From a virus, in the IMG/VR virus record IMGVR_UViG_3300046543_000819, positions 1-48,154 of that record: a stretch of DNA of 48,154 bases, one strand, 5' to 3'. Both the position numbers and the translations under genes were made by a program. Positions 1 to 6,792 of the stretch are shown here, piece by piece (positions within the stretch are counted from its first letter, which is position 1; each line of letters starts with the position of its first letter). The notes below the pieces were generated by a model, which saw only the letters and a program-made list of their open reading frames with translations, was not told the origin of the DNA and did no database searches.

Positions 1-1090
1 ACGCCTCGCGAAGTTTGGGGATCAGTTCCGACATGCGCTTCTCGGCGTCTTTGGTTGGACGCGAAAGATTCTGCAGCTGCACCCCGGTGCCGGCCCACCT
101 GCCGGTTGCTCCCGCCCCCATGAATACGAACTGATGGCGCAGGCGACCGTCTGCCGCGGCGTTCATGCGCAACGCGTCCAGTTTGTGGACGGATGACTTG
201 GACGTCTGCAGGCGCAGCAATAGGGCTTCACGGCATTCTGGCGTCAGTTCACCCTCGCCGGCCAGCGCGCGCTTGACGAACGCTTTGCCCATGGCATTGA
301 AGATGTAGCCACGTTCCCGTGCCCATGGCAGCAGCTGCGGCACGGAGTTGGGATTCTGCAGGTTGGTGAGTTCGAGGAGACGGCGCTCGAGGCGCGCTCG
401 TTCGATCGCAACCACTTTCGTCGCACCGGCAACCAATTCCATATCCGCCGGCATGCCTCGCTCGTTGATCTTCTGGTCGAGTTCCCACGCACGGCGCTCT
501 GCGGCGGGAAGCATCCAGCGCTTGACCTTATTGTGGATGGTGCGCTCCGCGCGCACGTCCTGGCAGCAGTACCCGCCGAATCGCTCCCACTTGTCCGGGT
601 GCGTCTTCCAGTTGTTCCACGTCGTAGGGATGCGGCCGAAGAGTCCGGAACTGCCGCCGACCTCGACCGGCTCGCAGAACAGTTTGATGAGCTCCTTTCC
701 TTCTGCCATCTTGGCAACTTCATCGCCGATCTGGAGCACTTCGCCCGCATCCTCGAGGCTGCCGGGCAAAGAGATGTAGCGCGCACAGATGGACGGGTCC
801 AGCCATTCCGCGGTTGGGATGTCGCGGCGGAGCACATGACGGTACACCCCGCGCTCGAAGGCCGCGTTCCACGCCAGTTTTTCGACGAACGGATCCTCGA
901 GAGCCTCCGCCAGTTCCGCCGGCATCTCCGGGTGGATGTGTGGCTCCCACAGACGCACGGAGGCATCGTTTACCGCCCACGCCAGCATCAGCACCTCGGT
1001 GCTCGGGTGGGTGAGGTAGTTATAGAGGCCGACTTCGTCGATCATCACTTCCGATCGCGTTTCGAAGTCCTGGTGGAGATGGTCGGTCAC
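1..1090 (-). CDS. Family A DNA polymerase with 3'-5' exonuclease domain (5' part, truncated by window edge)
   Basis: Phage replicative polymerase related to DNA polymerase I. The 363 visible codons start MTDHLHQDFETRSE; D8 and E10 form the exonuclease I motif, a YCCQDVRAE stretch fits exonuclease III, and GATGRWAGTGVQLQNLSRP near residue 340 is the signature that opens the polymerase domain of phage family A enzymes. The palm with the catalytic aspartates lies beyond the edge. I chose GTG at 1090 because it overlaps the stop of the upstream gene (ATGTGA) and has GGAAG a few bases upstream. It closes a leftward operon of small genes. Family assignment is firm; only the C-terminal half is unseen. 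Confidence 0.95.
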   Translation of the reverse strand, partial: MTDHLHQDFETRSEVMIDEVGLYNYLTHPSTEVLMLAWAVNDASVRLWEPHIHPEMPAELAEALEDPFVEKLAWNAAFERGVYRHVLRRDIPTAEWLDPSICARYISLPGSLEDAGEVLQIGDEVAKMAEGKELIKLFCEPVEVGGSSGLFGRIPTTWNNWKTHPDKWERFGGYCCQDVRAERTIHNKVKRWMLPAAERRAWELDQKINERGMPADMELVAGATKVVAIERARLERRLLELTNLQNPNSVPQLLPWARERGYIFNAMGKAFVKRALAGEGELTPECREALLLRLQTSKSSVHKLDALRMNAAADGRLRHQFVFMGAGATGRWAGTGVQLQNLSRPTKDAEKRMSELIPKLREA

Positions 1091-1281
1091 ATTATCTTCC
1101 AAGCGTGTCGGCTGAACCACCAGGCCGCCGTGAGTGCAACTCCTACAGCCAGCGTTACGTACCAAGTCCACCAACCGCCCTCGGTCTCCCACTCGCTCTC
1201 AGGGTCGTCGAGCAGATTGTCGACCCAATTGCCTTCCGGGTCCGTAGCGCGCTGCTCCTCTGTCAATCCGTCTATCTTCAT
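1087..1281 (-). CDS. Small single-pass membrane protein
   Basis: A 64-residue protein with an acidic N-terminal half (residues 1-35) and one hydrophobic segment, about residues 39-55 (WYVTLAVGVALTAAWWF), followed by a short basic tail. AAGGGCC precedes the ATG. Its stop overlaps the GTG of the DNA polymerase, so the two are probably translationally coupled. No family recognised; the topology is compatible with a membrane accessory protein, but function cannot be stated. Confidence 0.7.
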   Translation of the reverse strand: MKIDGLTEEQRATDPEGNWVDNLLDDPESEWETEGGWWTWYVTLAVGVALTAAWWFSRHAWKIM

Positions 1282-1291
1282 GGCTTGGCCC

Positions 1292-1513
1292 TTACCAGTT
1301 CCATCCGAATTTTTCTTTTAAAGAAGCGCCCAGCATCCCGAACAGGAAGCCAAAGATGACGGTAAGAAGAACAATTCCGAGTCCTTCACTACCACGCCAA
1401 AAGAACAGAAACCAGATGGCGCCGACAATCGAGGGGACCACCACTGCTGTAGATACTGCGCATACCAACATACCCAGCAGCACGGTTCCGACCACACTTA
1501 GAAGTTTGCGCAT
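1292..1513 (-). CDS. Small two-pass membrane protein
   Basis: A 73-residue, very hydrophobic protein with two membrane segments (about residues 5-38 and 45-62) and a charged C-terminus. AGAGGACG precedes the ATG, which overlaps the end of the upstream gene by 16 bases. Two-pass size and topology resemble small holins, but nothing in the sequence proves that role and no lysin is adjacent. Confidence 0.7.
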   Translation of the reverse strand: MRKLLSVVGTVLLGMLVCAVSTAVVVPSIVGAIWFLFFWRGSEGLGIVLLTVIFGFLFGMLGASLKEKFGWNW

Positions 1514-1716
1514 TTTACGCGTCCTCTGTCTCCCTCAAAGAACTGTTTCCTTGCCCGGCTCCGCAACTTCGCTCTTCGCGTTCGCTTCGAGTCCGGATGT
1601 GACTTGTAATGCTTGAAGACCTTTTGCAGAGCCTCGATGATCTCTGCCTCAAGAGAGCGTGGATGACGTGTTCGCTCCCAATGTGACCGACGCTTGTTTG
1701 GCTTCCAGTCGAACAT
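1498..1716 (-). CDS. Small basic protein
   Basis: A 72-residue protein rich in Arg and Lys, with an internal helix-like stretch (LEAEIIEALQKVFKHYKSH) and a basic tail, suggestive of nucleic-acid binding. It starts 7 bases after the stop of the upstream zinc-ribbon gene and overlaps the next gene by 16 bases, as expected in a compact leftward operon. No family recognised. Confidence 0.6.
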   Translation of the reverse strand: MFDWKPNKRRSHWERTRHPRSLEAEIIEALQKVFKHYKSHPDSKRTRRAKLRSRARKQFFEGDRGRVKCANF

Positions 1717-1722
1717 GGCCGG

Positions 1723-1917
1723 TCACGCTGCTTTCTTCCCGAACTCCACGCCCGGAGACATCTGCTTTCCGCACACCCCGCAGCGGAGGCAGGCAAAGAT
1801 GCGGCCATCGTTGTATATCGTGCGCGAGGTCTGCACGCTATAGTGATCGCAGAGCACGTTTTGCCTCACCCATGCCCGAAGGCGTCCGGAAACTGGAACT
1901 TCCACAGATTCACTCAC
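1723..1917 (-). CDS. Small zinc-ribbon protein
   Basis: A 64-residue protein with LCDHY, then IFACLRCGVCGKQ, giving a C-x2-H plus C-x2-C-x2-C cluster that could hold zinc. I chose GTG at 1917 rather than an upstream GTG because it overlaps the previous stop (GTGA) and sits 8 bases from AAAGG. A similar pattern, FCRHY...VACMKCGKG, occurs in the 42-residue protein at 11949-12077, suggesting two members of one family. Function unknown. Confidence 0.65.
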   Translation of the reverse strand: MSESVEVPVSGRLRAWVRQNVLCDHYSVQTSRTIYNDGRIFACLRCGVCGKQMSPGVEFGKKAA

Positions 1918-2066
1918 AGAGAGCACCTTTCACGAATCGGTATAGATCCTTTTGGCAAATCTAGAGCGCACTCCAAGCAGAACCATTGCTTGGTGCCCAT
2001 GACGTAGTTGTCTGCAGGGCTGCCACACTTTTCACATTTCGCCTGTTCGGAATCTGGAACGGCCAT
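1914..2066 (-). CDS. Small zinc-ribbon protein
   Basis: A 50-residue protein with two Cys pairs (CEKC near residue 10, CLEC near residue 30), a classic zinc-ribbon spacing. The ATG at 2066 has AAAGGA 7 bases upstream. Its TGA overlaps the GTG of the next gene. No function can be assigned; such microproteins are common in phage early regions. Confidence 0.7.
   Translation of the reverse strand: MAVPDSEQAKCEKCGSPADNYVMGTKQWFCLECALDLPKGSIPIRERCSL
1926..1942 (-). repeat. 17-bp direct repeat carrying a ribosome binding site, copy 1
   Basis: TACCGATTCGTGAAAGG on the minus strand places AAAGG in front of the start at 1917. The identical 17 bases occur at 2074-2090 before the start at 2066. See the matching finding. 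Confidence 0.8.
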
Positions 2067-2073
2067 GATGGTT

Positions 2074-2090
2074 CCTTTCACGAATCGGTA
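2074..2090 (-). repeat. 17-bp direct repeat carrying a ribosome binding site, copy 2
   Basis: Same 17 bases as 1926-1942, again placing AAAGGA directly upstream of a zinc-ribbon gene start (2066). Confidence 0.8.
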
Positions 2091-2094
2091 AAAT

Positions 2095-2715
2095 TTAGCA
2101 GAGCGGGAGTGTAGAAAGTACACGATCCTGATGCAGCATGACGATCCTGGTAGTCTTCTTGGGCGCGATTGGAGGTAACGTTAGAACGGTATTTGTTGTA
2201 ACGCGTTCTTGCGCTCCCAGTTTCTCGCGCAGGATGTTCTTCGCATCCCCACAGCGCCGTACCACGACCATCGGTCCAACGCCCAATTTTTCTGCTGTTT
2301 CGTTCACGCTGTATCCCTCCACCATGCGCAACCAGACAACACGGCGCAGGCGCACAGGCAACTGGTTGATAATCCCCTCCACGGCAACGTGGTCGACCTC
2401 AGAGCGTGTGTCTGCCGGCTCGCGATCCATATCGTCCAGAGACGACGCGTCAGGGGTCTTCGACCGCAGGTGCATCAGCACAAGATTGGTGGTCAGCTTG
2501 TAGAGCCAGGTGGAGAATGTAGACCTGCCATCGAATTGTCTGATTTTTAGATGCAAATGGAAGAAGACATCTTGCGTTAAATCTTCGGCGTCTGCCGGGT
2601 TGCGAAGCATGCCGAGGCAACGGGTGTAAACCTTGGCGCGATGCTGCTTGAGTAGCGCAGCGAATGCTATCTCGTCGCCCTCTTGGGCGCGAGCGATCAG
2701 AATCGACGTTTCCAT
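2095..2715 (-). CDS. ECF-like sigma factor (sigma-70 family, group 4)
   Basis: A 206-residue RNA polymerase sigma factor with only regions 2 and 4. Region 2 spans about residues 14-82, with the typical NPADAEDLTQDVF and TFSTWLYKLTTN motifs. Region 4 spans about residues 113-166, with LPVRLRRVVWLRMVEGYSVNE and a helix-turn-helix (ETAEKLGVG). Some 40 extra residues follow region 4. No anti-sigma gene is adjacent. A phage-coded ECF factor implies that a subset of phage promoters has a non-host specificity; six rightward sites with TCGC-N18-GCATCTAA are the obvious candidates (inference). Only a weak CAGG precedes the ATG. Confidence 0.93.
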   Translation of the reverse strand: METSILIARAQEGDEIAFAALLKQHRAKVYTRCLGMLRNPADAEDLTQDVFFHLHLKIRQFDGRSTFSTWLYKLTTNLVLMHLRSKTPDASSLDDMDREPADTRSEVDHVAVEGIINQLPVRLRRVVWLRMVEGYSVNETAEKLGVGPMVVVRRCGDAKNILREKLGAQERVTTNTVLTLPPIAPKKTTRIVMLHQDRVLSTLPLC

Positions 2716-2854
2716 TTTTCGGGACCTGCAGGAGTGTGGGGTGAGAGGGAAGTTTGTGCAGGCAGGGCGCCCGCGGCGGAGGAGGTAGGCCCGGTGTCTA
2801 TCTAGGTTCCGGGAGTGCTTTCTATCAGGGTTTGTGATCGGCGGCGGGTCATTG

Positions 2855-3061
2855 CTACCGGACCCCCGCGCAAGCTACTTTCGGAAAAATGTCAGATTGA
2901 CATAAAACCCTTCTGCGCTTTGCTGCCTTCTCAATATAAGTCGGCGCGCAGACTGCGAACCAATCGTTGATAGCCTCAGCCAGGAACACTTCAGGAGAGA
3001 CACCGGTTTGTTTTGAGAGAGTCTCGAGACGGGTAATTTGCTGAACGGAGAGTTGAAGCAT
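2855..3061 (-). CDS. Small ribbon-helix-helix-like protein
   Basis: A 68-residue protein whose first 35 residues (LSVQQITRLETLSKQTGV, then SPEVFLAEAINDWF) match the strand-helix-helix layout of CopG/Arc-type repressors; a basic segment AAKRRRV follows. No good Shine-Dalgarno is seen before the ATG. It lies divergently from the 3290 gene across an AT-rich gap and could regulate it, but this is inference. Confidence 0.55.
   Translation of the reverse strand: MLQLSVQQITRLETLSKQTGVSPEVFLAEAINDWFAVCAPTYIEKAAKRRRVLCQSDIFPKVACAGVR
2890..2902. promoter_or_regulatory. 13-bp palindrome TGTCA-N3-TGACA, copy 1
   Basis: On the minus strand this reads TGTCAATCTGACA, identical to 16298-16310. It lies inside the 3' part of the ribbon-helix-helix-like gene. 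A possible repressor site. Confidence 0.4.
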
Positions 3062-3122
3062 TGGGGGGGTTTGGGCCGACCACCTTGTGTGGATTTGATG
3101 AATTGAGAATATGGGTAAAAAG

Positions 3123-3154
3123 TTCTCGTGTCAAGAAATACTCACGGATATTTT
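3123..3154 (+). promoter_or_regulatory. Weak candidate for the TCGC-N18-GCATCTAA promoter class
   Basis: AAAAAGTTCTCG is followed after exactly 18 nt by GATATTTT. The upstream A tract and the spacing match the six better sites listed elsewhere, but the -10 agrees only partly. It would serve the gene at 3290. Confidence 0.25.
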
Positions 3155-3220
3155 AGGACCATTCCCAATACAACAAAAGAGGTAACTACACCTGTTGACC
3201 AAAATGGTAAAAATTATGTT

Positions 3221-3238
3221 GCACATCAACCCATGTGC
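3221..3238. promoter_or_regulatory. Inverted repeat GCACAT-N6-ATGTGC, operator candidate
   Basis: A perfect 6-bp inverted repeat in the AT-rich gap upstream of the 3290 gene. The stretch 3062-3289 holds no convincing gene and probably contains divergent promoters. Confidence 0.35.
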
Positions 3239-3289
3239 TGTGTTATTTTTAGCTCGCCCCACTTTATGAGGAAAGGTAATTGTGAGTCC

Positions 3290-4000
3290 ATGAAGCACAC
3301 AGAGATAGTCGCGGTGGACACGAAAGCGTTGTTCGAGGGGGTCGGGGAACTCGAACCCCGTGAGAAACAGATTCTCGAGCGCGAGGCGAAGGCCCTGCGT
3401 TCCGACATGGTCACGTTCGCTCAGTCGAAGCTCGCCATCGGCGAGCACCTCGCAAAGATCCACGAAATCCTGGAACCGAAGCGCGTGTTTGGCCGGTTTC
3501 TGGACAACCTACGCAGTGGGCTCAGTAAGCGTACGGCATTGAGGTATATCGACGGCTTCCATAACGCCGCGGCGATGTTGCCGGAGCCTGTGCTGCGCGA
3601 GGCAATGGCACGTGGCATGAACATCTTAGGCCACACCGAGGACCGGCCGCTCGGCCGCTACACGCTGGCAGTCAAACGGTTGCCGGCGCCGAAGAGTAAC
3701 AACCCCAAGGTGATCGACGCGTACTTGGAAGAGGTTGCGGAGAAAACACGCGAACTCTACTCGAACGAACTGGAGCGGGACGAGGATGAGCTCGTCAAGG
3801 AAGTGTTTCGATTCTTTGACGCGCGCTTCCAGCGGCTGCCGAACAGCCACAAGACCAGGCGCCGGTTTGTCGAGACCCTCGGGGGGATGATGGTTGCGAG
3901 GTTGGGAGTATCCACACCCCAGACGTTTGAACCGGTAGCGATCGACACTGTAAGAGCGGTACGCGGCCGACCTCGCCACAAAGAACCAGAAGCCGCGTAG
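3290..4000 (+). CDS. DUF3102-like phage protein
   Basis: A 236-residue soluble protein. Residues about 40-90 (FAQSKLAIGEHLAKIHEILE, then FLDNL...SKRTALRYIDGF) resemble the DUF3102 pattern of phage and plasmid proteins, where a helical segment precedes a helix-turn-helix-like SERTAQRYM. The rest is helical and charged, ending in VRGRPRHKEPEAA, an AT-hook-like RGRPR. I chose ATG 3290; AGGAAAGG lies 13 bases upstream, a little far, so a start at 3266 is possible. A role in DNA binding is inferred only. Confidence 0.65.
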   Translation: MKHTEIVAVDTKALFEGVGELEPREKQILEREAKALRSDMVTFAQSKLAIGEHLAKIHEILEPKRVFGRFLDNLRSGLSKRTALRYIDGFHNAAAMLPEPVLREAMARGMNILGHTEDRPLGRYTLAVKRLPAPKSNNPKVIDAYLEEVAEKTRELYSNELERDEDELVKEVFRFFDARFQRLPNSHKTRRRFVETLGGMMVARLGVSTPQTFEPVAIDTVRAVRGRPRHKEPEAA

Positions 4001-4006
4001 AGAAGC

Positions 4007-4026
4007 GGGCGACCTTCGGGTCGCCC
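4007..4026. terminator. Bidirectional terminator hairpin with TTCG loop
   Basis: GGGCGACC-TTCG-GGTCGCCC is a perfect 8-bp stem with the stable UUCG tetraloop. It sits exactly between the convergent genes ending at 4000 and 4026. The following T-rich stretch is poor on the plus strand. Confidence 0.7.
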
Positions 4027-4334
4027 TACTTCTTGGGCGTTTTTGGCCATCGTCGCTTCCTCGCAGCCTCCGCGTTGTGTTTTGCCGTCTCCGCCTTCCG
4101 ATCCGTGCGCGCCTGGCCTCCTTTTCTTCCCCTCTCCGCAGCTTCGCAGCTGGGACATACGAGCGGCCTACCGTGTATAAGGCAAATCGCTGATTGTACA
4201 CATGGTTGTGAGTCGTTCCCGTTTTGGCCTTCGCCCTTTTTTCGCTGTCCCTTTCGCCGCTCCATGACGCCTATCATATCAGCACCACAGATGGTGCATC
4301 CGGGACATTCCGGGAGAACTCCGGGAAGATGCAA
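4026..4334 (-). CDS. Zinc-finger-like basic protein
   Basis: A 102-residue protein with two Cys pairs near the N-terminus (CPGCTIC), then CLIHGRPLVCPSC and a very basic C-terminal third (GRKGGQARTDRKAETAKHNA...RRW). The Cys-His set could form one or two zinc sites; the tail suggests nucleic-acid binding. The start is uncertain: TTG at 4334 is the first possible start after an in-frame stop and keeps the first Cys pair, but no Shine-Dalgarno is visible. Confidence 0.6.
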   Translation of the reverse strand: MHLPGVLPECPGCTICGADMIGVMERRKGQRKKGEGQNGNDSQPCVQSAICLIHGRPLVCPSCEAAERGRKGGQARTDRKAETAKHNAEAARKRRWPKTPKK

Positions 4335-4343
4335 GCAGGGATT

Positions 4344-4379
4344 GGTTAGGTTAGGGTTAGGTAAAGGTAGGGGTTTAGG
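4344..4379. repeat. Degenerate TTAGG-type G-rich tract
   Basis: Seven runs of two to four G separated by TTA, TAAA, TA and TTTA. The plus strand could form a two-layer G-quadruplex. It lies upstream of the 4334 start (minus) and of the 4424 promoter (plus). Confidence 0.6.
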
Positions 4380-4423
4380 ACGTGCGAGAGACTCCCCTCT
4401 TTTTCACGGTCAGAGGGAAAAGT

Positions 4424-4455
4424 TTTCGCATATTCGACTAGTGTGCCGCATCAAA
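4424..4455 (+). promoter_or_regulatory. Promoter of the TTTCGC-N18-GCATCTAA class
   Basis: GGGAAAAGTTTTCGC, then exactly 18 nt, then GCATCAAA. It lies 22 bases before the endonuclease VII gene. Shares the A tract, -35-like TTTCGC and spacing with sites at 4909, 16325, 21827, 28247 and 42299. Possible target of the phage sigma factor (inference). Confidence 0.55.
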
Positions 4456-4477
4456 GCGTTTTGACACCTCAAAGCCC

Positions 4478-4903
4478 ATGACCGGTATCCCGTGCCCATG
4501 CTGCGATCGTTTGCTACCCCTGTCCGCCTTCGATGCGCGCGCAAATCGCCTTCGTGAAAGGTGGCCCCGCTCCTGGAAGGGCCGGAGAGGTGGGAGATGC
4601 AGAGAATGCAAGCGGCGTGGGCCAGATACGGTTGCAAATAGCTACTTTCTCAACGCCTACAGGATGACGCTAGGGCAGCGCAACCGCCTGCTAGAAATAC
4701 AAGAGAACAGATGCTTAATCTGCTTGGAAGAGCACCCCGCCGAGGGGAAAAGATGGCCTGTGGACCACGACCACGACACCGGAAAGATACGCGGGATATT
4801 GTGCCACCACTGCAACTGTCTGCTAGGCTATGCGCGCGAAAGCATACTCACCCTCGAGCGGGCAATAGATTATATCCGGCATTATTCTCCCCATCGTAGG
4901 TAA
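4478..4903 (+). CDS. Recombination endonuclease VII (Holliday-junction resolvase)
   Basis: A 141-residue member of the Endonuclease_7 family (T4 gp49), which resolves branched DNA before packaging. Family hallmarks are present: a zinc site from C79-x2-C82 and C109-x2-C112, and the catalytic DHDHDTG at residues 96-102 followed by IRGILCHHCNCLLG. An extra N-terminal Cys set (CPCC at 6-9, CREC at 41-44) may form a second zinc finger. The start at ATG 4478 lies just downstream of a promoter of the TTTCGC class; the ribosome binding site is weak. Confidence 0.93.
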   Translation: MTGIPCPCCDRLLPLSAFDARANRLRERWPRSWKGRRGGRCRECKRRGPDTVANSYFLNAYRMTLGQRNRLLEIQENRCLICLEEHPAEGKRWPVDHDHDTGKIRGILCHHCNCLLGYARESILTLERAIDYIRHYSPHRR

Positions 4904-4908
4904 AAGAT

Positions 4909-4940
4909 TTTCGCGGATCAGCCACCGAAATTGCATCTTA
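4909..4940 (+). promoter_or_regulatory. Promoter of the TTTCGC-N18-GCATCTAA class
   Basis: TAAAAGATTTTCGC, 18 nt, GCATCTTA. It directly follows the endonuclease VII stop and precedes the small operon starting at 5097. The 156-base leader between them shows no gene. Confidence 0.55.
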
Positions 4941-5096
4941 ACTCACGACACCCCTGACAATTTGCCCCGTTGAAGGCCCGCGGTGAAATGATCTGCGCTC
5001 TGTGGATCACCGCGCGCAACCCTCTCCAGCCTCTGCGCTTTTCATACCGGAAAACTGCGGCCTCGGCTCCGCCGGCCTTCACCAAGGGATCCAAAA

Positions 5097-5294
5097 ATGA
5101 CACGCCAAACGGTTCTATTTTTCGCACTGCTGATCGGATCGCTGCTGATGCTGCGGTTCGCCTGGCACCCTCTGTCCGACCACTTGGCGACCTCTGCGAG
5201 AGGCGAGATCATAATCCGCGGCGTGTGGTGCCATTCCGACGGGTTACGGCAGTGGTGTGATCCTGACCTCGCCGTAGGCGACGTGGTGCGCTAG
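5097..5294 (+). CDS. Small single-pass membrane protein
   Basis: A 65-residue protein with an N-terminal hydrophobic segment (residues 5-20, TVLFFALLIGSLLMLR) and a polar C-terminal part with two Cys (VWCHSDG, WCDPD). It may be a membrane anchor or an uncleaved signal. AAGGGAT lies upstream of the ATG. It is the first of three small rightward genes; the next starts at the following base. Confidence 0.65.
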   Translation: MTRQTVLFFALLIGSLLMLRFAWHPLSDHLATSARGEIIIRGVWCHSDGLRQWCDPDLAVGDVVR

Positions 5295-5483
5295 ATGGCG
5301 ATCTCCCATGGCCAGCGCCTTCGCCGCGAGCTCGTGAAACTGCTCGAGGACAAAGACCTCAAAGCGGCCGAGCGGCTCGAGGCGGCCAAACTGCTCTCCG
5401 ATGTGCTCAAGAGCGGGGTAGGGGAGCGCAAGCGGGGAAAGAAGAAGATTCCGGGCAAGACGTCCGAAAGTTTACTGGGCTAG
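5295..5483 (+). CDS. Small helical protein
   Basis: A 62-residue, charged protein predicted to be one long helix (QRLRRELVKLLEDKDLKAAE, then RLEAAKLLSDVLK) with a basic tail GERKRGKKK. It starts at the base after the upstream stop (TAGATGG), so coupling is likely. Helical, charged and basic at the end, it resembles small phage DNA-packaging or adaptor helices, but no family is recognised. Confidence 0.55.
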   Translation: MAISHGQRLRRELVKLLEDKDLKAAERLEAAKLLSDVLKSGVGERKRGKKKIPGKTSESLLG

Positions 5484-5501
5484 GTTGCACCAGGAGGAAG
5501 C

Positions 5502-5684
5502 ATGAAACGCGAACGCGAAGCAAAGAACGAAGAGCGCAACCCCTCTCCGCAGGTTACTTTCTACGACGGGGATCGCGCACAAGGGAACGCGATGGGATCA
5601 CGCGCCGATCGACAGGGATTCAACAACGGCCGGTATAATGACCGCGCTACGGAACGCGCTTACGATCGGGGATGCGAGCGATAG
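5502..5684 (+). CDS. Small charged protein, unknown
   Basis: A 60-residue, strongly polar and probably disordered protein. A near-perfect Shine-Dalgarno (AGGAGG) sits 6 bases before the ATG, which is the main support for it being real. No motif recognised. Confidence 0.55.
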   Translation: MKREREAKNEERNPSPQVTFYDGDRAQGNAMGSRADRQGFNNGRYNDRATERAYDRGCER

Positions 5685-5715
5685 AAAAACTGTAAGTTCC
5701 AAAGATGTCGTCCAG

Positions 5716-5883
5716 TTACTGCAGCGAACCCATGGCCTCGAATGCGACGAAACGGGCGACCCTTTCCCTGCTGTCCTCGGGGAGTGAGGACCAGATAGTG
5801 ACTATCCTGGCCAACCGTGGCTCCAGGTTTCCATGCTTTCTTTCTGCCTGTAGTCGCTTGTCGTTGCGGCGTATGGTATGCAA
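5716..5883 (-). CDS. Small protein, unknown
   Basis: A 55-residue protein starting at TTG 5883: the perfect ribosome site AAGGAGGA is 9 bases upstream, whereas ORFs starting further upstream begin inside the promoter at 5912-5939. The C-terminal half (RLARIVTIWSSLPEDSRERV) looks helical and resembles C-terminal tails of phage repressor-like proteins; no helix-turn-helix is visible. Function unknown. Confidence 0.55.
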   Translation of the reverse strand: MHTIRRNDKRLQAERKHGNLEPRLARIVTIWSSLPEDSRERVARFVAFEAMGSLQ

Positions 5884-5911
5884 TGGGTGAAATCCTCCTT
5901 GTGATGTCCTG

Positions 5912-5939
5912 ATAATAGCACAACGCCACGTTGTGTCAA
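5912..5939 (-). promoter_or_regulatory. Leftward promoter of the shared TTGACA/TATTAT class
   Basis: TTGACA, 16-nt spacer, TATTAT on the minus strand, preceded by TGC (extended -10). Spacer CAACGTGGCGTTGTGC matches the shared GTGTCATTGTGC core loosely. Drives the gene starting at 5883. Confidence 0.8.
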
Positions 5940-5960
5940 CAGCAAAATGTAATAAATGTG

Positions 5961-5986
5961 CCGTCCAGTTACTGGACGGCCTTTTT
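5961..5986 (+). terminator. Hairpin with T run, overlapping a minus-strand gene end
   Basis: CCGTCCAG-TTA-CTGGACGG followed by CCTTTTT on the plus strand, a good intrinsic terminator for rightward transcripts from 5.1-5.7 kb. Its left arm follows the stop of the minus-strand zinc-finger gene, whose end reads CAGTAACTGGACG; the same words follow the stop of the gene ending at 5716. Confidence 0.55.
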
Positions 5987-6277
5987 ACTGTTCGGATTCT
6001 GCGCGCAGATCGCCTCGTGCTGGCCCGCGCCCATCGCATTCGATGTGAAGCCACACCCGAAGCGGCACGGCACCATGTGGGCGCCACAACGTGGTTTGTG
6101 GGTGCGCATATCGCGGGCGCTGAACATCGCGCCGCACTTGGGGCAGGGAAGTAGCTTCTTTGCCGGCCCGCCGCCATAGAGAGACTGACGCGTACGCGCG
6201 GCGGCCGACAGCAGCAGATCCGCGTGCTCGGGCGGAATCTCTGCCAGCAACTTCTCCCATTGTTCGCGCGTCTTCAC
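5969..6277 (-). CDS. Zinc-finger protein
   Basis: A 102-residue protein with a helical N-terminus (residues 1-35) and two Cys/His clusters: CPKC...H...C around residues 45-64 and CRFGC...H...C around residues 70-91, each able to bind zinc in a C2HC manner. GTG at 6277 overlaps the upstream stop (GTGA) and has AGGAAA upstream. Third gene of an operon starting at 6739. Likely binds nucleic acid or protein; function unknown. Confidence 0.75.
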   Translation of the reverse strand: MKTREQWEKLLAEIPPEHADLLLSAAARTRQSLYGGGPAKKLLPCPKCGAMFSARDMRTHKPRCGAHMVPCRFGCGFTSNAMGAGQHEAICAQNPNSKKAVQ

Positions 6278-6471
6278 TGTTTCCTATCCATCCCCTCTGC
6301 CCTTAGAGCGGCAGCAATCGAATCATATCCCTCGACCCCAGGTCCAGGCCTGCGGCCGATCGGCAGCACAACAAAGACCAGCCCACTGTCATACAGGCGG
6401 GACCACAGTTTGTGAGTGCCGCGCAGGTACTGGCCAGTCTCGAACGACACTTCTGTTATTTCCCAGTCCAT
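6274..6471 (-). CDS. Small phage protein, unknown
   Basis: A 65-residue soluble protein without recognised motif. AGGAGAA lies 5 bases before the ATG, and both ends overlap or abut neighbours (stop GTGA overlap downstream, one-base gap upstream), as expected for a real operon member. Confidence 0.65.
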   Translation of the reverse strand: MDWEITEVSFETGQYLRGTHKLWSRLYDSGLVFVVLPIGRRPGPGVEGYDSIAAALRAEGMDRKQ

Positions 6472-6472
6472 C

Positions 6473-6739
6473 TCACTTCTCCTGGCGGCTGATCTTTCGG
6501 TTGTACTCGTTAACCCGCGCGTGTCTCGCCGGATCCAATTGGCCGCCTACATACAGATCCGCGCGGTCGGGGTACGTTGCGTCATAGAGTGCCAGCCGAT
6601 CATCGTGCGGCATGACCATACGTTTTGGAGTGCGACCCCCACCCATGCAGCACCGGCCCGCAGGCTGCCCACAGTCGGGGCAGCCTGTCGTGTTCATGGT
6701 GTCCGTCCAGCGGAACCCGGTCACGATGTTCGGATCCAT
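6473..6739 (-). CDS. Small Cys-rich protein
   Basis: An 88-residue protein with CPDCGQPAGRCC near residues 20-31, a possible zinc site, and a polar remainder. ATG 6739 is chosen because AGGAGAGGAGG lies just upstream and the longer ORF would begin inside the promoter at 6757-6784. First gene of a three-gene leftward operon. Confidence 0.65.
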   Translation of the reverse strand: MDPNIVTGFRWTDTMNTTGCPDCGQPAGRCCMGGGRTPKRMVMPHDDRLALYDATYPDRADLYVGGQLDPARHARVNEYNRKISRQEK

Positions 6740-6756
6740 CTCGCCTCCTCTCCTGG

Positions 6757-6784
6757 ATAATAGCACGATGACACGACGCGCCAA
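6757..6784 (-). promoter_or_regulatory. Leftward promoter of the shared class, degenerate -35
   Basis: TTGGCG, 16 nt (CGTCGTGTCATCGTGC), TATTAT. The spacer keeps GTGTCATCGTGC while the -35 has drifted and the left half of the palindrome is lost, suggesting the spacer core is under selection. Confidence 0.7.
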
Positions 6785-6792
6785 GTTCGGGT

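Noticed and set aside
533-1321. 262-residue plus-strand ORF and other frames over 1-1100
   Set aside because: They lie over a family A polymerase gene on the minus strand with clear exonuclease and polymerase motifs.
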